From JBAWYM01 sp037143575 (GTDB lineage Bacteria; Patescibacteriota; Gracilibacteria; Peribacterales; Peribacteraceae), in NCBI GenBank assembly GCA_037143575.1, contig JBAWYM010000024.1, positions 1-25,364 on the forward strand: a DNA stretch of 25,364 nucleotides. The letters run 5' to 3'. This document shows, in pieces, positions 1-7,289 of the stretch (the first letter of the stretch is position 1; each line of letters starts with the position of its first letter). Below the pieces are notes generated by a model that did not search any database, was not told where the DNA came from, and saw only the letters and a list, made by a program, of their open reading frames with translations. Position numbers and translations under genes: made by a program.

Positions 1-2
1 TC

Positions 3-77
3 CAAAGGACCGTCAATCTGACCCCCTTTGCGGACAAATGTTATGGCGAGGTACACAAACTTGTTCCCGTGCTGTGA
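3..77 (+). CDS. Possible C-terminal end of an upstream protein (partial)
   Basis: An open frame enters from the left edge and stops at TGA (75-77), giving about 24 residues that end in KLVPVL. It would close 18 nt before mraY, a normal spacing for a peptidoglycan gene cluster. The fragment is too short to assign to a family. The other two forward frames either stop at position 19 or run on as a frame that only overlaps mraY, so this one is the best candidate for a real 3' end, but it could be chance. Confidence 0.3.
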   Translation, partial: QRTVNLTPFADKCYGEVHKLVPVL

Positions 78-89
78 GACAGCTACTCT
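61..89 (+). promoter_or_regulatory. Putative leaderless promoter of mraY
   Basis: TTGTTC (61-66), a 17-nt spacer, and TACTCT (84-89) fit a sigma-70-type promoter. The -10 box ends exactly 6 nt before the mraY ATG, so transcription would begin at or next to the start codon. The same geometry recurs at several genes in this window. Confidence 0.45.
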
Positions 90-95
90 TTCCGC

Positions 96-1154
96 ATGCT
101 TCCCTTCATCCCCGTCCGCCCGGAAATTTCCCTCATCGCCATTCTGCTCTATGCCCTTCTGGCGTTTGTGATCGGCATAGCCGCTACACCGGCATTTATC
201 AATTTCCTGAAGAAACATCGATTGGGGAAGCAGCTGCGAACAGAAACCATCGACGGTCGTGCGGCAACAATCTTCAATAAATTCCATGAGAAGAAGAAAG
301 GTGTGCCAACGATGGGTGGCATCCTCATCTGGGGCGCAATTTTGATCACCGTTCTCCTTTCGCGGTTGCTGGCATTCTTCGGTCTCGTGGATAGTTCCCT
401 CCTCCAGCGCGGCCAGGTCTATCTTCCACTCTTCATGCTGATCTCCTTCGGCCTGCTCGGTGCGCTCGATGATTACTTGAATATCTGCATGATCGGCAAG
501 AAGCGCGGTTTGGACTGGATGCCGAAGATGCTCACGTTCCTCCTCCTTTCCGGAGCTGGTGCATGCTGGTTCTACTTCAAGCTCGGCTACAATTCCATCG
601 ATATTCCCTTCTACCATTCTGTGACGATCGGGTGGTGGTATATCCCCTTCTTCATCCTAGTGATCGTCGCCACGGCCAATGCCGTCAACGTCACGGATGG
701 CCTCGATGGTCTTGCAGGTGGGTTGCTTGCCATTGCGTTCAGTGCTTTCGCGGTCCTTGCCTACATGAAAGGCCTCGCCGTTTTGTCTGCATTTTGTGCA
801 GTCAGCGTAGGAGCCATCGCCGCATTTCTCTGGTTCAATGTTCCCCCTGCTCACTTCATTATGGGAGACACCGGAGCACTTGCACTGGGAGCAGTCCTTG
901 GTGCAATAACATTAATGATTGACCAAGTCTTAGTTTTACCGCTTATCGGCTTTATCTTCGTCATAGAAATGCTCTCGGTGATCGTCCAGCTCACGAGCAA
1001 GAAGCTCCGCAACGGAAAGAAAATCTTCCTCGCCGCTCCCATCCACCATCACTTCGAAGCGCTGGAATGGGGCGAGAGCAAGGTCACCATGCGCTTTTGG
1101 ATCATTGGGGCGTTCATTGCGTTCCTGGGGATTATTGTGGGGATGTTCGGGTGA
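96..1154 (+). CDS. mraY: Phospho-N-acetylmuramoyl-pentapeptide-transferase (MraY)
   Basis: MraY transfers phospho-MurNAc-pentapeptide from UDP to undecaprenyl phosphate, making lipid I, the first membrane step of peptidoglycan synthesis. The 352-residue protein has about ten hydrophobic segments and the family landmarks in order: HEKKKGVPTMGG (64-75), the LDD motif with D125/D126, NAVNVTDGLDGL (195-206), MGDTG (256-260) and PIHHHFE (315-321). The family is usually 320-370 residues, so it is full length. The ATG at 96 is preferred because a TACTCT -10 box lies 6 nt upstream; no Shine-Dalgarno sequence is visible. A short frame ends just upstream, so other cell-wall genes may precede it. A functional mraY implies a peptidoglycan wall, which fits the LPXTG-like wall protein further along. 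Confidence 0.96.
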   Translation: MLPFIPVRPEISLIAILLYALLAFVIGIAATPAFINFLKKHRLGKQLRTETIDGRAATIFNKFHEKKKGVPTMGGILIWGAILITVLLSRLLAFFGLVDSSLLQRGQVYLPLFMLISFGLLGALDDYLNICMIGKKRGLDWMPKMLTFLLLSGAGACWFYFKLGYNSIDIPFYHSVTIGWWYIPFFILVIVATANAVNVTDGLDGLAGGLLAIAFSAFAVLAYMKGLAVLSAFCAVSVGAIAAFLWFNVPPAHFIMGDTGALALGAVLGAITLMIDQVLVLPLIGFIFVIEMLSVIVQLTSKKLRNGKKIFLAAPIHHHFEALEWGESKVTMRFWIIGAFIAFLGIIVGMFG

Positions 1155-1160
1155 GCGATG

Positions 1161-1192
1161 GAATACGAGAATACGGGAGTACGAGAATATGA
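1161..1192. repeat. Four tandem degenerate octamers (GAATACGA consensus)
   Basis: Four back-to-back 8-nt units lie just after the mraY stop, each differing from GAATACGA at no more than two positions. They form the bulk of the short gap before the acetyltransferase. A similar short-unit array occurs at 1820-1848, and heptamer arrays occur in the hairpin repeats near 4400 and 11010. Confidence 0.6.
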
Positions 1193-1216
1193 GGGAATAA
1201 TGCTAAAACTCTGATG

Positions 1217-1222
1217 TATGAT
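1217..1222 (+). promoter_or_regulatory. Putative -10 box of the GNAT gene
   Basis: TATGAT matches TATAAT at five of six positions and ends 6 nt before the ATG at 1229. No good -35 box is seen at the right distance. The box would fall inside the coding region if the upstream ATG (1214) were used, so it decides the start. Confidence 0.4.
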
Positions 1223-1228
1223 TCAGCT

Positions 1229-1804
1229 ATGTCGTATTATGCAGAACATCATTCGTTTTATAGGGCACTGAACGTCGATGAATTCACAGAAGGTTCACTG
1301 AAACTTGTCGAGCACAGTCTCGATTTCGCTCAGGCAAGTCTGGATTGGGTAACGGAGTCGCAGGTCGGACAATTCATGGGCGCGGATTTCTCAAATGTGA
1401 ATATCCAGACCGAGATTGACCGCATCAAAGAAATTCTTGCGAATGCCAATGCGTATGAATGGGTCATTCTTCTCGATGATCAACCGATAGGAGCAATTTC
1501 CATCAATGGAATCCGAGAGGAAACGGAGAAGCAGTTCTGCAAAGCTGGTAATCTCACGTTTTTGATTGGCTATGCAGAGCATCGCAAGAAAGGAATAGCG
1601 AGCGCAGTTATCCGACAGATTTTGCATTGGGCATTCGAGGAGGCAGAATTCCACATGATCACCGCTCGTGTGTTGCAGGAAAATTCAGCTAGTCAAAGGA
1701 CACTTCTTCGTTTGGGATTTGAGGAATACGGAACTGAGCCTTACGAAGGTCTCGTGAATGGACAGAAAAGAGTGTGGCTGAAGTATCGTGTAGCTCATTG
1801 CTAA
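1229..1804 (+). CDS. GNAT-family N-acetyltransferase (RimJ/RimL-like)
   Basis: A 191-residue protein of the GNAT fold, which moves an acetyl group from acetyl-CoA to an amine. Family features include the central strand IGAISINGI, a basic acetyl-CoA loop in EHRKKGIASAVIRQIL (the R/Q-x-x-G-x-G/A site) and the C-terminal NSASQRTLLRLGFEEYG block. This last block is typical of RimJ/RimL-type enzymes acting on protein N-termini or small amines; the substrate cannot be read from sequence. An in-frame ATG also exists at 1214. I chose 1229 because TATGAT (1217-1222) then lies exactly 6 nt upstream, matching the leaderless spacing of the neighbours. It has no clear functional link to mraY or gap. Confidence 0.85.
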   Translation: MSYYAEHHSFYRALNVDEFTEGSLKLVEHSLDFAQASLDWVTESQVGQFMGADFSNVNIQTEIDRIKEILANANAYEWVILLDDQPIGAISINGIREETEKQFCKAGNLTFLIGYAEHRKKGIASAVIRQILHWAFEEAEFHMITARVLQENSASQRTLLRLGFEEYGTEPYEGLVNGQKRVWLKYRVAHC

Positions 1805-1819
1805 GCCTTTTACTGGGAA

Positions 1820-1848
1820 TCGCCATTCGCCAATTTACAATCGCCAAT
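1820..1848. repeat. Short repeated TCGCCAAT units before gap
   Basis: TCGCCAT (1820-1826), TCGCCAAT (1827-1834) and TCGCCAAT (1841-1848) are near copies in the gap upstream of the GAPDH gene, overlapping its probable -35 region. They could be a regulatory direct repeat or a decayed microrepeat. Confidence 0.4.
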
Positions 1849-1861
1849 CTTTAAGTATCAT
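1834..1861 (+). promoter_or_regulatory. Putative leaderless promoter of gap
   Basis: TTTACA (1834-1839), a 16-nt spacer and TATCAT (1856-1861). Each box matches consensus at five of six positions. The -10 ends 6 nt before the ATG at 1868, so the mRNA should start at the start codon. Confidence 0.55.
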
Positions 1862-1867
1862 TCATCT

Positions 1868-2881
1868 ATGATAAGAGTCGCTATTAACGGATACGGCCGC
1901 ATCGGTCGTGTCGTTCACAGACAACTTACACAGCGCTTCGGCAAGGAAGTCGAAGTCGTCGCCATCAACGCTTCGAGTGATGCCACGATGCGATCGTACC
2001 TCCTCAAGTACGATTCCCTTCACGGAAGATTCGATCACACGGTCGAGATCTCCGGCAATGATCTGATGGTGGAAGGAAAGCTCATTCGTGTCGTGAAGGA
2101 GAAGGATCCTTCGCACTGTCCATGGAAGGAGCTCAATATCGATGTCGTCGTGGAAGCGACGGGCAAATTCCGGTCGAAGGACAAGGCGCAGGCCCATTTG
2201 GATGCTGGTGCCAGAGCAGTGTTGATTACCGCTCCTCCCAAAGATGACACGACGATGATCGTCCGTGGTATCAATGATGAAAAGCTTCTTTCTGCTTTAC
2301 CGATTGTCAGTGCAGCCTCCTGCACCACAAACTGCATCGCTCCCGTCGTGAAAGTCCTCGATCAACATCTGGGGGTCAAGCGCGGTCTCATGTGTACGAC
2401 GCATTCCTACACCAGTTCGCAAAATCTCCTCGACAATACATCCGATAGCTCCAAACTGCGGATCTCCCGAGCGGCGGCGCTGAATATCATTCCGTCGACG
2501 ACCGGAGCAGCGAAGGCTATCGGAAAGGTATTTCCCCATCTTTCCGGATTGATGGATGGCATGGCACTGCGCGTCCCCGTCCCCGACGTCTCTGCCGCTT
2601 ACCTTGTCCTGGAGGTGAACAAACCGACGAGCACTGACGAAGTGAATCGGCTTCTGACGAATGCAGCGAACAACGAATTGAACGGAATTCTCGGAGTAGA
2701 AGAAGGGCTTCTGGTTTCCTCAGACTACGTTTCGGATGCGCATTCCAGCACCGTCGATCTCGAGTCCACCAATGTCCTCGGAGGAACCATGGTGCAAATT
2801 TTGGCCTGGTACGACAACGAGTGGGGCTATGCGATGCGCGTCACCGAATTGGTCAACCAGATAGGATTACTTCTCCGCTAG
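1868..2881 (+). CDS. gap: Glyceraldehyde-3-phosphate dehydrogenase, GapB-like
   Basis: Converts glyceraldehyde-3-phosphate and 1,3-bisphosphoglycerate, with NAD(P). The 337-residue protein is full length, with the Rossmann start INGYGRIGR (7-15), catalytic Cys152 in SAASCTTN, His179 in THSYT, and the C-terminal WYDNEWGY. At the adenine-ribose site the usual NAD-selecting Asp after Asn is replaced: the sequence is INAS (33-36), as in the NADP-preferring gluconeogenic GapB of Bacillus subtilis. The normally invariant Asn of SNASCTTN is Ala149 here, which is unusual. The start is supported by a promoter 6 nt upstream. fbp follows after 18 nt, so the two are probably co-transcribed, and together they suggest flow towards sugar phosphates for wall and glycan synthesis. 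Cofactor preference is inference. Confidence 0.95.
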   Translation: MIRVAINGYGRIGRVVHRQLTQRFGKEVEVVAINASSDATMRSYLLKYDSLHGRFDHTVEISGNDLMVEGKLIRVVKEKDPSHCPWKELNIDVVVEATGKFRSKDKAQAHLDAGARAVLITAPPKDDTTMIVRGINDEKLLSALPIVSAASCTTNCIAPVVKVLDQHLGVKRGLMCTTHSYTSSQNLLDNTSDSSKLRISRAAALNIIPSTTGAAKAIGKVFPHLSGLMDGMALRVPVPDVSAAYLVLEVNKPTSTDEVNRLLTNAANNELNGILGVEEGLLVSSDYVSDAHSSTVDLESTNVLGGTMVQILAWYDNEWGYAMRVTELVNQIGLLLR

Positions 2882-2899
2882 CTCTTCCCACTCTTTGCA

Positions 2900-3841
2900 A
2901 TGACACAGCCCGCGATGGCCCCCGCAGAACGGCGCAGTCTCAACGCCCATCTCTACCACGTCTCCAAGGCTCCCGATGATTTGCGCCATCTCATTCTGGA
3001 TATCTCACGCGCGACAAAGTACATCAGCTATGCCATCCAGACAACGGAAGCCGGACTCTCCGGAACGATGAATCAGTTCGGTGAAGACCAGGAGAAGCTC
3101 GATGTCCTCTCCGACAAGATCTTCCAGGAGCACCTCATCGAAAGTCGTCTCGTCTCCACCTTTGTCTCCGAGGAACAAGATCAGATCGTCGAAGTCGATC
3201 CCAAGGCTCCGTACTCCGTGGTATTCGATCCGCTCGATGGTTCTTCGCTTGTGGATGCCAATTTCGCTATCGGTTCAATTGTCAGCATCTACCCGGGGAA
3301 AGAGATCCTTGGCAAAACACCACGTTCCCAAATCGCCGCGCTGTATGTTTTGTACGGTCCCCGCACCATACTCGTCTACACCACGGGCAATGGGGTGCAT
3401 GAATTCCTCCTCAATGACGTCGGTGAATACATTCTACTACGCGAGTTCCTCGGCATCAGTGATACGGCCAAGAATTACAGTCCAGGCAATCTCCGCGCGA
3501 TTGCCGATAATCCCGGGTATGAGCGTGTGATGCAGGCATGGCTCACAGAGCAGATGACGATCCGGTACTCCGGAGCCATGGTGGCCGATGTGCACCATAT
3601 CTTCAGCAAAGGTCAGGGGATCTTCACCAATGTCGGCGGGAGTAAGTATCCTCGCGGGAAACTCCGCCAAGTGATTGAGTGCGGTCCGTTTGCTTTCCTC
3701 GCGGAACAGGCAGGAGGTGCCGCATCAGATGGCTCGATGCCCATTATGGATTTAAAAAATGAAGCAATCGATCAGCGCTGCCCGCTCATCATCGGGTCGA
3801 AGAAGGAAGTGGAGAGGGTGTGTGGGTTGCTGATAATATAG
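2900..3841 (+). CDS. fbp: Class I fructose-1,6-bisphosphatase
   Basis: Hydrolyses fructose-1,6-bisphosphate to fructose-6-phosphate, the committed step of gluconeogenesis; relatives also act on sedoheptulose-1,7-bisphosphate. The 313-residue protein carries the metal-binding SEE (E91, E92), DPLDGSS (D110, D113), the SGAMVADVHH block near 224-233, the YPRGKLR substrate loop, and E269 in AFLAEQAGG. It is slightly shorter than the usual 330-340 residues. DPLDGSS is followed by LVD instead of the common NID. It lies 18 nt after gap and has no promoter box at the leaderless distance, consistent with a gap-fbp operon. Two hairpin repeats follow the stop and probably end the transcript. Specificity for FBP versus SBP cannot be decided here. 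Confidence 0.93.
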   Translation: MTQPAMAPAERRSLNAHLYHVSKAPDDLRHLILDISRATKYISYAIQTTEAGLSGTMNQFGEDQEKLDVLSDKIFQEHLIESRLVSTFVSEEQDQIVEVDPKAPYSVVFDPLDGSSLVDANFAIGSIVSIYPGKEILGKTPRSQIAALYVLYGPRTILVYTTGNGVHEFLLNDVGEYILLREFLGISDTAKNYSPGNLRAIADNPGYERVMQAWLTEQMTIRYSGAMVADVHHIFSKGQGIFTNVGGSKYPRGKLRQVIECGPFAFLAEQAGGAASDGSMPIMDLKNEAIDQRCPLIIGSKKEVERVCGLLII

Positions 3842-3852
3842 ATGCGGAATTC

Positions 3853-4014
3853 AATTTTGTCACAGTGAGCCGCATCGAACTGCGACAAAATTGCGACTGA
3901 TTCAAAAATCATGGTTTGATCCTTCGTTACGACTCAGCATTGGCTAGACACAAATTGGCAAAATACTCATCATTTTCTGCCATGGTTCGACGCGGCTCAC
4001 CATGACAGAAAATG
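3853..4014. repeat. Pair of inverted conserved-loop hairpins (family B, copy 1)
   Basis: Hairpin 1 spans 3853-3892 with 14-nt arms (outer part AATTTTGTC) and the loop GAGCCGCATCGA. Hairpin 2 spans 3971-4014 with 16-nt arms (outer part CATTTTCTG) and the loop TCGACGCGGCTC, the reverse complement of the first loop with one change. About 78 nt lie between them. The arms differ between hairpins but stay paired, apart from one A-C mismatch in each. The pair fills the gap between the convergent fbp and small hypothetical genes, so it may act as a bidirectional terminator. A second pair lies at 7290-7374. Confidence 0.8.
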
Positions 4015-4015
4015 C

Positions 4016-4339
4016 TCAATTCCAATATGCTTCCGTCATCGCCTTCCCCATTGCCTCGTCAAGCGTCTGAGTGCGCTCGGCGGCTTTGTGCTTGCCTTCG
4101 AGATTATACAGTCGCTTGAGTGAGCGGTAGGATCCCCAGATGAAGGCCTGCTTCCGGAAGCCTCCCCGACGAAATGGTCTCTTGGTGTCCTTCCCGTCTT
4201 TTGCAGGCTCCACCACGGGAAGGACCTTCTCAGGCTTCAGCATTTCCTTCGCATTGCCGGTCTTGGTCCATTCTACTGGCCCGATGATCGCCTTGGTCTC
4301 GGGATCGAAGTAGACGAAGTCTTCATCTTTCCATTCCAT
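4016..4339 (-). CDS. Small basic hypothetical protein
   Basis: A 107-residue protein I do not recognise. It starts with an acidic segment (MEWKDEDFVYFDPET), continues through a charged Lys/Pro-rich part, then a basic stretch around KRPFRRGGFRKQ, and ends in a helical part (residues about 70-104). There is no signal peptide or membrane segment, so it should be cytoplasmic. Evidence that it is real: TATACT lies 6 nt upstream of the ATG, the geometry seen at known genes here, and its stop is followed directly by a hairpin repeat shared with the convergent fbp gene. No neighbour gives a functional hint. Confidence 0.65.
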   Translation of the reverse strand: MEWKDEDFVYFDPETKAIIGPVEWTKTGNAKEMLKPEKVLPVVEPAKDGKDTKRPFRRGGFRKQAFIWGSYRSLKRLYNLEGKHKAAERTQTLDEAMGKAMTEAYWN

Positions 4340-4345
4340 GGACGC

Positions 4346-4374
4346 AGTATATCGGATTGATGTCCGGGTGAATA
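4346..4374 (-). promoter_or_regulatory. Putative leaderless promoter of the small hypothetical gene
   Basis: On the minus strand TATACT (4351-4346) ends 6 nt before the ATG at 4339. A weak TATTCA sits 17 nt further upstream (4374-4369). The -10 is convincing; the -35 is poor. Confidence 0.4.
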
Positions 4375-4398
4375 CCTGATGTTCCTATATTTTGAAGG

Positions 4399-4527
4399 GT
4401 TGGTAGTGAGTAGTGGGTAGTGAGTAGTTTATAACTTGCAGAAAACCTTTCTACTCACTACAAACTACACACTACCCACTTGTCCGAAAATAGAAATTCA
4501 ACATTAAACTTCATGGATAAAACGCTA
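4399..4527. repeat. Heptamer-array hairpin repeat (family A, copy 1)
   Basis: The left arm (4401-4431) is a run of TAGTGAG/TAGTGGG heptamers and the right arm (4450-4480) is a run of their complement, CTACTCA-type units. Together they form a long imperfect hairpin with a loop that includes ACCTTTCTACT. After the right arm, about 45 nt continue to be similar to the copy at 11009-11145, ending in CTAG/TTAG. Here that end overlaps the stop codon of the membrane-protein gene, which may be terminated by the hairpin. Confidence 0.8.
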
Positions 4528-5109
4528 GCGATACAACCGATGTTCTTCCGGTGGTGACTGCTTTGGCGGGGCAGGAGGCGGAGGCGCGTCGAAGTATTCC
4601 TGCTTATCGACAAGCTTCTCCTTCTCCTCGGGGTGATAGAAGATCTCCTGCACATCCGCTTTGCGCTGTTCCTGGAAGCGAAGGAAGGCATAGAGCAGTG
4701 CGACGAGACTGCCGATGAGGCACGTATATACTCCGAATCGGATTTCCATGCGCCTAAGATCACTCGTCGTCACTTTGATCAGGACAGAGAGTGCCGCAAT
4801 GGTGAGGATAACCGAAAGAGCGGTGAGACACAGACGAACGATCTCGCGGTGACGTTTGCGAACGAGCACGGGGCCTCCGGTGAGCGGGATCAGGGTGATG
4901 AGCAGCAGAAACAAGTTAATGGAAAAGACGAGGAGCCCGATGAAGGACGTGTAGAATCCCAGTCCGGTGTAGGAATGGACCAGTCCCCCAAGCGACTCAC
5001 CGCTGATCCACGGAAGGAATATCCCCACCAGCGTGATCAGGACGCCTCCATTGAGGATTTTCTCCTCGAGATCCAGGGAGAGGACTTTGCGGGCGAAGTT
5101 GGATGCCAT
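4525..5109 (-). CDS. Four-helix membrane protein with proline-rich tail, unknown function
   Basis: A 194-residue integral membrane protein not recognised beyond that. Four hydrophobic segments lie at roughly 20-37, 50-73, 92-112 and 125-145, the first preceded by a charged amphipathic N-terminus (RKVLSLDLEEKIL). The last 45 residues are hydrophilic, with charged repeats and a proline cluster (APPPPAPPKQSPPEE), and probably face the cytoplasm. The segment LPWISGESLGG between helices 1 and 2 has the look of a conserved loop. TATGCT lies 9 nt upstream of the ATG. The gene is divergent from a glycosyltransferase with only 48 nt between starts, so the two promoters overlap. The 3' end runs into a family A repeat. 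Confidence 0.75.
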   Translation of the reverse strand: MASNFARKVLSLDLEEKILNGGVLITLVGIFLPWISGESLGGLVHSYTGLGFYTSFIGLLVFSINLFLLLITLIPLTGGPVLVRKRHREIVRLCLTALSVILTIAALSVLIKVTTSDLRRMEIRFGVYTCLIGSLVALLYAFLRFQEQRKADVQEIFYHPEEKEKLVDKQEYFDAPPPPAPPKQSPPEEHRLYR

Positions 5110-5145
5110 CGGTAAAAGAGCATAGCACCGAATACGCGACGCTAC

Positions 5146-5151
5146 TAGACT
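5146..5151 (+). promoter_or_regulatory. Putative -10 box of the first glycosyltransferase gene
   Basis: TAGACT ends 6 nt before the ATG at 5158. No strong -35 is seen. The box lies in the 48-nt gap between divergent genes. Confidence 0.4.
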
Positions 5152-5157
5152 GAACCT

Positions 5158-6231
5158 ATGCGGCAGATCGCCATAGATATCCGGTCGGCTCTCTCACCCC
5201 ATCCCACGGGAAAAGGCCAGTGGGTGCGGGGATTCGTGATGGAGCTGATGAAGAGAGAATTTCCCGTTATTCTCGTAGGAGATCGTCCACTGACGAAAGA
5301 ATGGTTACCATACGCATCAACGTACCAACGCTTTTCGAGTGGACTGCTCTGGCATTTCTCCGTCGCATGGTGGCTCAGGAAATCATCGAAGGAAATGATC
5401 TGGATTGCTCCAACGAGCTTCATCGTCCCCTTCCTCGTTGGCTCCTCTGTGGCGGTCATTCCGGTGATCCATGATCTCATTGCCTTCGATGATGAGCCGC
5501 ATGATCGCAAGGCACGCGTAATTGAGCGATGGACACTCGGAAGAACGCTCGCCCATGCACGGCATATTTGCACGATCAGTGATGCGACGAAGTTGGAACT
5601 CATTCAGCGATTTTCCACTGTGGCTTCAGAAACTATCACCAATATTTCGGTTGGTCCTTTCCGGTCAACCGCGATGCAGAATCATCCCGACGGCAAGACG
5701 ATTCTCTGCGTCGCAACGCTCTGTCCGCGGAAGAATCAGCTCCGTCTCATCGAGGCGTTCAAGCTGCTTCCGGAGAAACTGCGCAGCACATCACGATTGA
5801 TCCTGGCAGGAGGCCGTGGCTGGTTCGATCAACCTATCGTTGATGCTGCCGCGTCTACGGAGAATGTGCAGTGGCTCGATTATGTTTCTGATGAGGAATA
5901 TGAACGGCTCCTTTCTACATGCACCGTCTTCGCCTATCCATCACTGAAAGAAGGATTCGGCATTCCCGCATTGGATGCCCTACAGCGTGGTGTTCCGGTT
6001 CTGACCTCAGACAGAAGCAGCCTCCCAGAAGTCGCCGGAAGCGCGGCGCTGTACGTCGATCCGGAGAGCGTGGAGTCCATAGCCCAGTGCCTGGAGATTC
6101 TGCTGACGAACGACATGATGCGAGGGATGCTCGCGGAAGCAGGGCCGGTTCAGGCGACGAAGTTTAGCTGGAAGAGAACGGTGGATTTGTTTTTGGAGGT
6201 GTTGAGGAATCTGCCTGATAATGATAATTGA
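5158..6231 (+). CDS. GT4-type glycosyltransferase
   Basis: A 357-residue GT-B-fold enzyme that would transfer a sugar from a nucleotide-sugar donor to a glycan or lipid acceptor at the cytoplasmic membrane face. The C-terminal domain shows the GT4 signatures: VATLCPRKNQLRLIEAF (start of the donor domain), LILAGGRGWFD, VQWLDYVSDEEYERLL, and the donor-binding EGFGIPALDAL, where the usual second Glu of E-x7-E is Asp. The N-terminal domain holds the VIHDL and TISDATKLEL segments typical of mannosyl- or rhamnosyltransferase-like members. The start is supported by TAGACT 6 nt upstream. It may contribute to a surface polysaccharide along with the second glycosyltransferase at 9470-10588. Donor and acceptor are unknown. 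Confidence 0.9.
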   Translation: MRQIAIDIRSALSPHPTGKGQWVRGFVMELMKREFPVILVGDRPLTKEWLPYASTYQRFSSGLLWHFSVAWWLRKSSKEMIWIAPTSFIVPFLVGSSVAVIPVIHDLIAFDDEPHDRKARVIERWTLGRTLAHARHICTISDATKLELIQRFSTVASETITNISVGPFRSTAMQNHPDGKTILCVATLCPRKNQLRLIEAFKLLPEKLRSTSRLILAGGRGWFDQPIVDAAASTENVQWLDYVSDEEYERLLSTCTVFAYPSLKEGFGIPALDALQRGVPVLTSDRSSLPEVAGSAALYVDPESVESIAQCLEILLTNDMMRGMLAEAGPVQATKFSWKRTVDLFLEVLRNLPDNDN

Positions 6232-6233
6232 GA

Positions 6234-6317
6234 GCAGGCATACTTGCCTGCGGGCAGCATCAGGAACATTTTCAATAAATGAGCTCCGGGCTTCGAACCG
6301 CAGGGAAGTATCCCTGC
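6234..6317. repeat. Twin-hairpin repeat (family C, copy 1)
   Basis: Hairpin GCAGGCA-TACT-TGCCTGC (6234-6251) and hairpin GCAGGGA-AGTA-TCCCTGC (6300-6317) are near reverse complements of each other and flank about 48 nt. Directly after the first hairpin is TGCGGGCAGCATCA, which is identical in the second copy at 14343-14428, where the hairpin arms have a different sequence but still pair. The second hairpin is followed by TTT and could end the glycosyltransferase transcript. Confidence 0.75.
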
Positions 6318-6355
6318 TTTCCATCTGATTTGTGGTGATGCAACTCCAAACACAC

Positions 6356-6361
6356 TACACT
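6356..6361 (+). promoter_or_regulatory. Putative -10 box of nadK
   Basis: TACACT ends 6 nt before the ATG at 6368. This favours that ATG over an in-frame ATG 36 nt upstream. No convincing -35 box is seen. Confidence 0.4.
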
Positions 6362-6367
6362 TCATTC

Positions 6368-7249
6368 ATGAAGCCCTTCCAGCGCATCGGCGTCACCGTC
6401 AAATCCGCGCTCGATCACAAGGATGAAGCCGTTACGCGCGTTATGAAGATTCTCCGGCGGGAGAAGAAGACGGTACTGATCGACGGAGAGAGGCTCTCGG
6501 GGCTTTCCTGTACCAAAGGCTGCGAGCTGATGCAGGGAATGAAAGGCATCGATCTACTGATCGTCATCGGCGGAGATGGCACAGTCTTGCGTACAGTTCG
6601 TGAGATTGATGATTTCCGTATTCCGATCCTCAGTGTGAACCGTGGCACCGTGGGCTTCCTGGCCGAAGTGGAACTCAACGAAGCGGACCGTATTCTCCCA
6701 GAGCTCCTCAGTGGCAACGGCATGATCGATACCCGCAGTCTTCTGAAGATTCAGGCGATTCGCGGGACGAAGACGGTCTTTCGGGGAGTAGCGCTCAACG
6801 AAGCTGTGATCGCGCAGGGCACCATCGCACGTCTCATCGACCTGCAGACGAAGCTCAACGGTGAATCCCTCACCACCTATCTGGCAGACGGCCTCATCAT
6901 CGCCACGCCGACCGGATCCACAGCGTATTCCCTTGCAGCAGGCGGCCCCATCGTCCATCCCACCTTCCGGTCCGCAATGATCCTCACCGCCATCAATCCC
7001 TACAGCTTTTCCCAGAAACCCATCGTCATCAGCGGCGACAGCACGGTAGAGGCTCTGGTCCACGTCCGCGCCAAGAAATTCGCCGACGTCGATATCAATC
7101 TCACCCTTGATGGCCAGATGTACGTCCCGCTTCAGGACGGCGACCGGATCCGCGCGACGATTGCGCCGCAGACTTTGCGGTTTCTTCGTCGCAAACAAGA
7201 TACCTTCCTGCATACGTTGAGGACGAAGTTGCGGTGGGGGGAGCGGTGA
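6368..7249 (+). CDS. nadK: NAD kinase
   Basis: Phosphorylates NAD to NADP, the only known route to NADP. The 293-residue protein has GGDGT (68-72), the diacylglycerol-kinase-like nucleotide motif with the catalytic Asp70, then the LNEAVI segment and TPTGSTAYSLAAGGP, which builds the NAD site, and a C-terminal region with the LTLDGQ turn. Length matches the family (about 290). The start at 6368 gives the usual N-terminus (short lead, then RIGVTVK) and has TACACT 6 nt upstream; earlier in-frame starts would add residues not typical of the family. The upstream gap holds a family C repeat and the downstream gap a family B pair shared with the convergent purA. Confidence 0.94.
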   Translation: MKPFQRIGVTVKSALDHKDEAVTRVMKILRREKKTVLIDGERLSGLSCTKGCELMQGMKGIDLLIVIGGDGTVLRTVREIDDFRIPILSVNRGTVGFLAEVELNEADRILPELLSGNGMIDTRSLLKIQAIRGTKTVFRGVALNEAVIAQGTIARLIDLQTKLNGESLTTYLADGLIIATPTGSTAYSLAAGGPIVHPTFRSAMILTAINPYSFSQKPIVISGDSTVEALVHVRAKKFADVDINLTLDGQMYVPLQDGDRIRATIAPQTLRFLRRKQDTFLHTLRTKLRWGER

Positions 7250-7289
7250 TCTGTGCATTAGAGAGTATTTAAAAGTCTTAGAAACAACC

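Noticed and set aside
96..6231. UGA recoding (Gly) as in Gracilibacteria/Absconditabacteria
   Set aside because: UGA ends mraY and the glycosyltransferase at the expected family lengths, and no in-frame UGA occurs within conserved genes.
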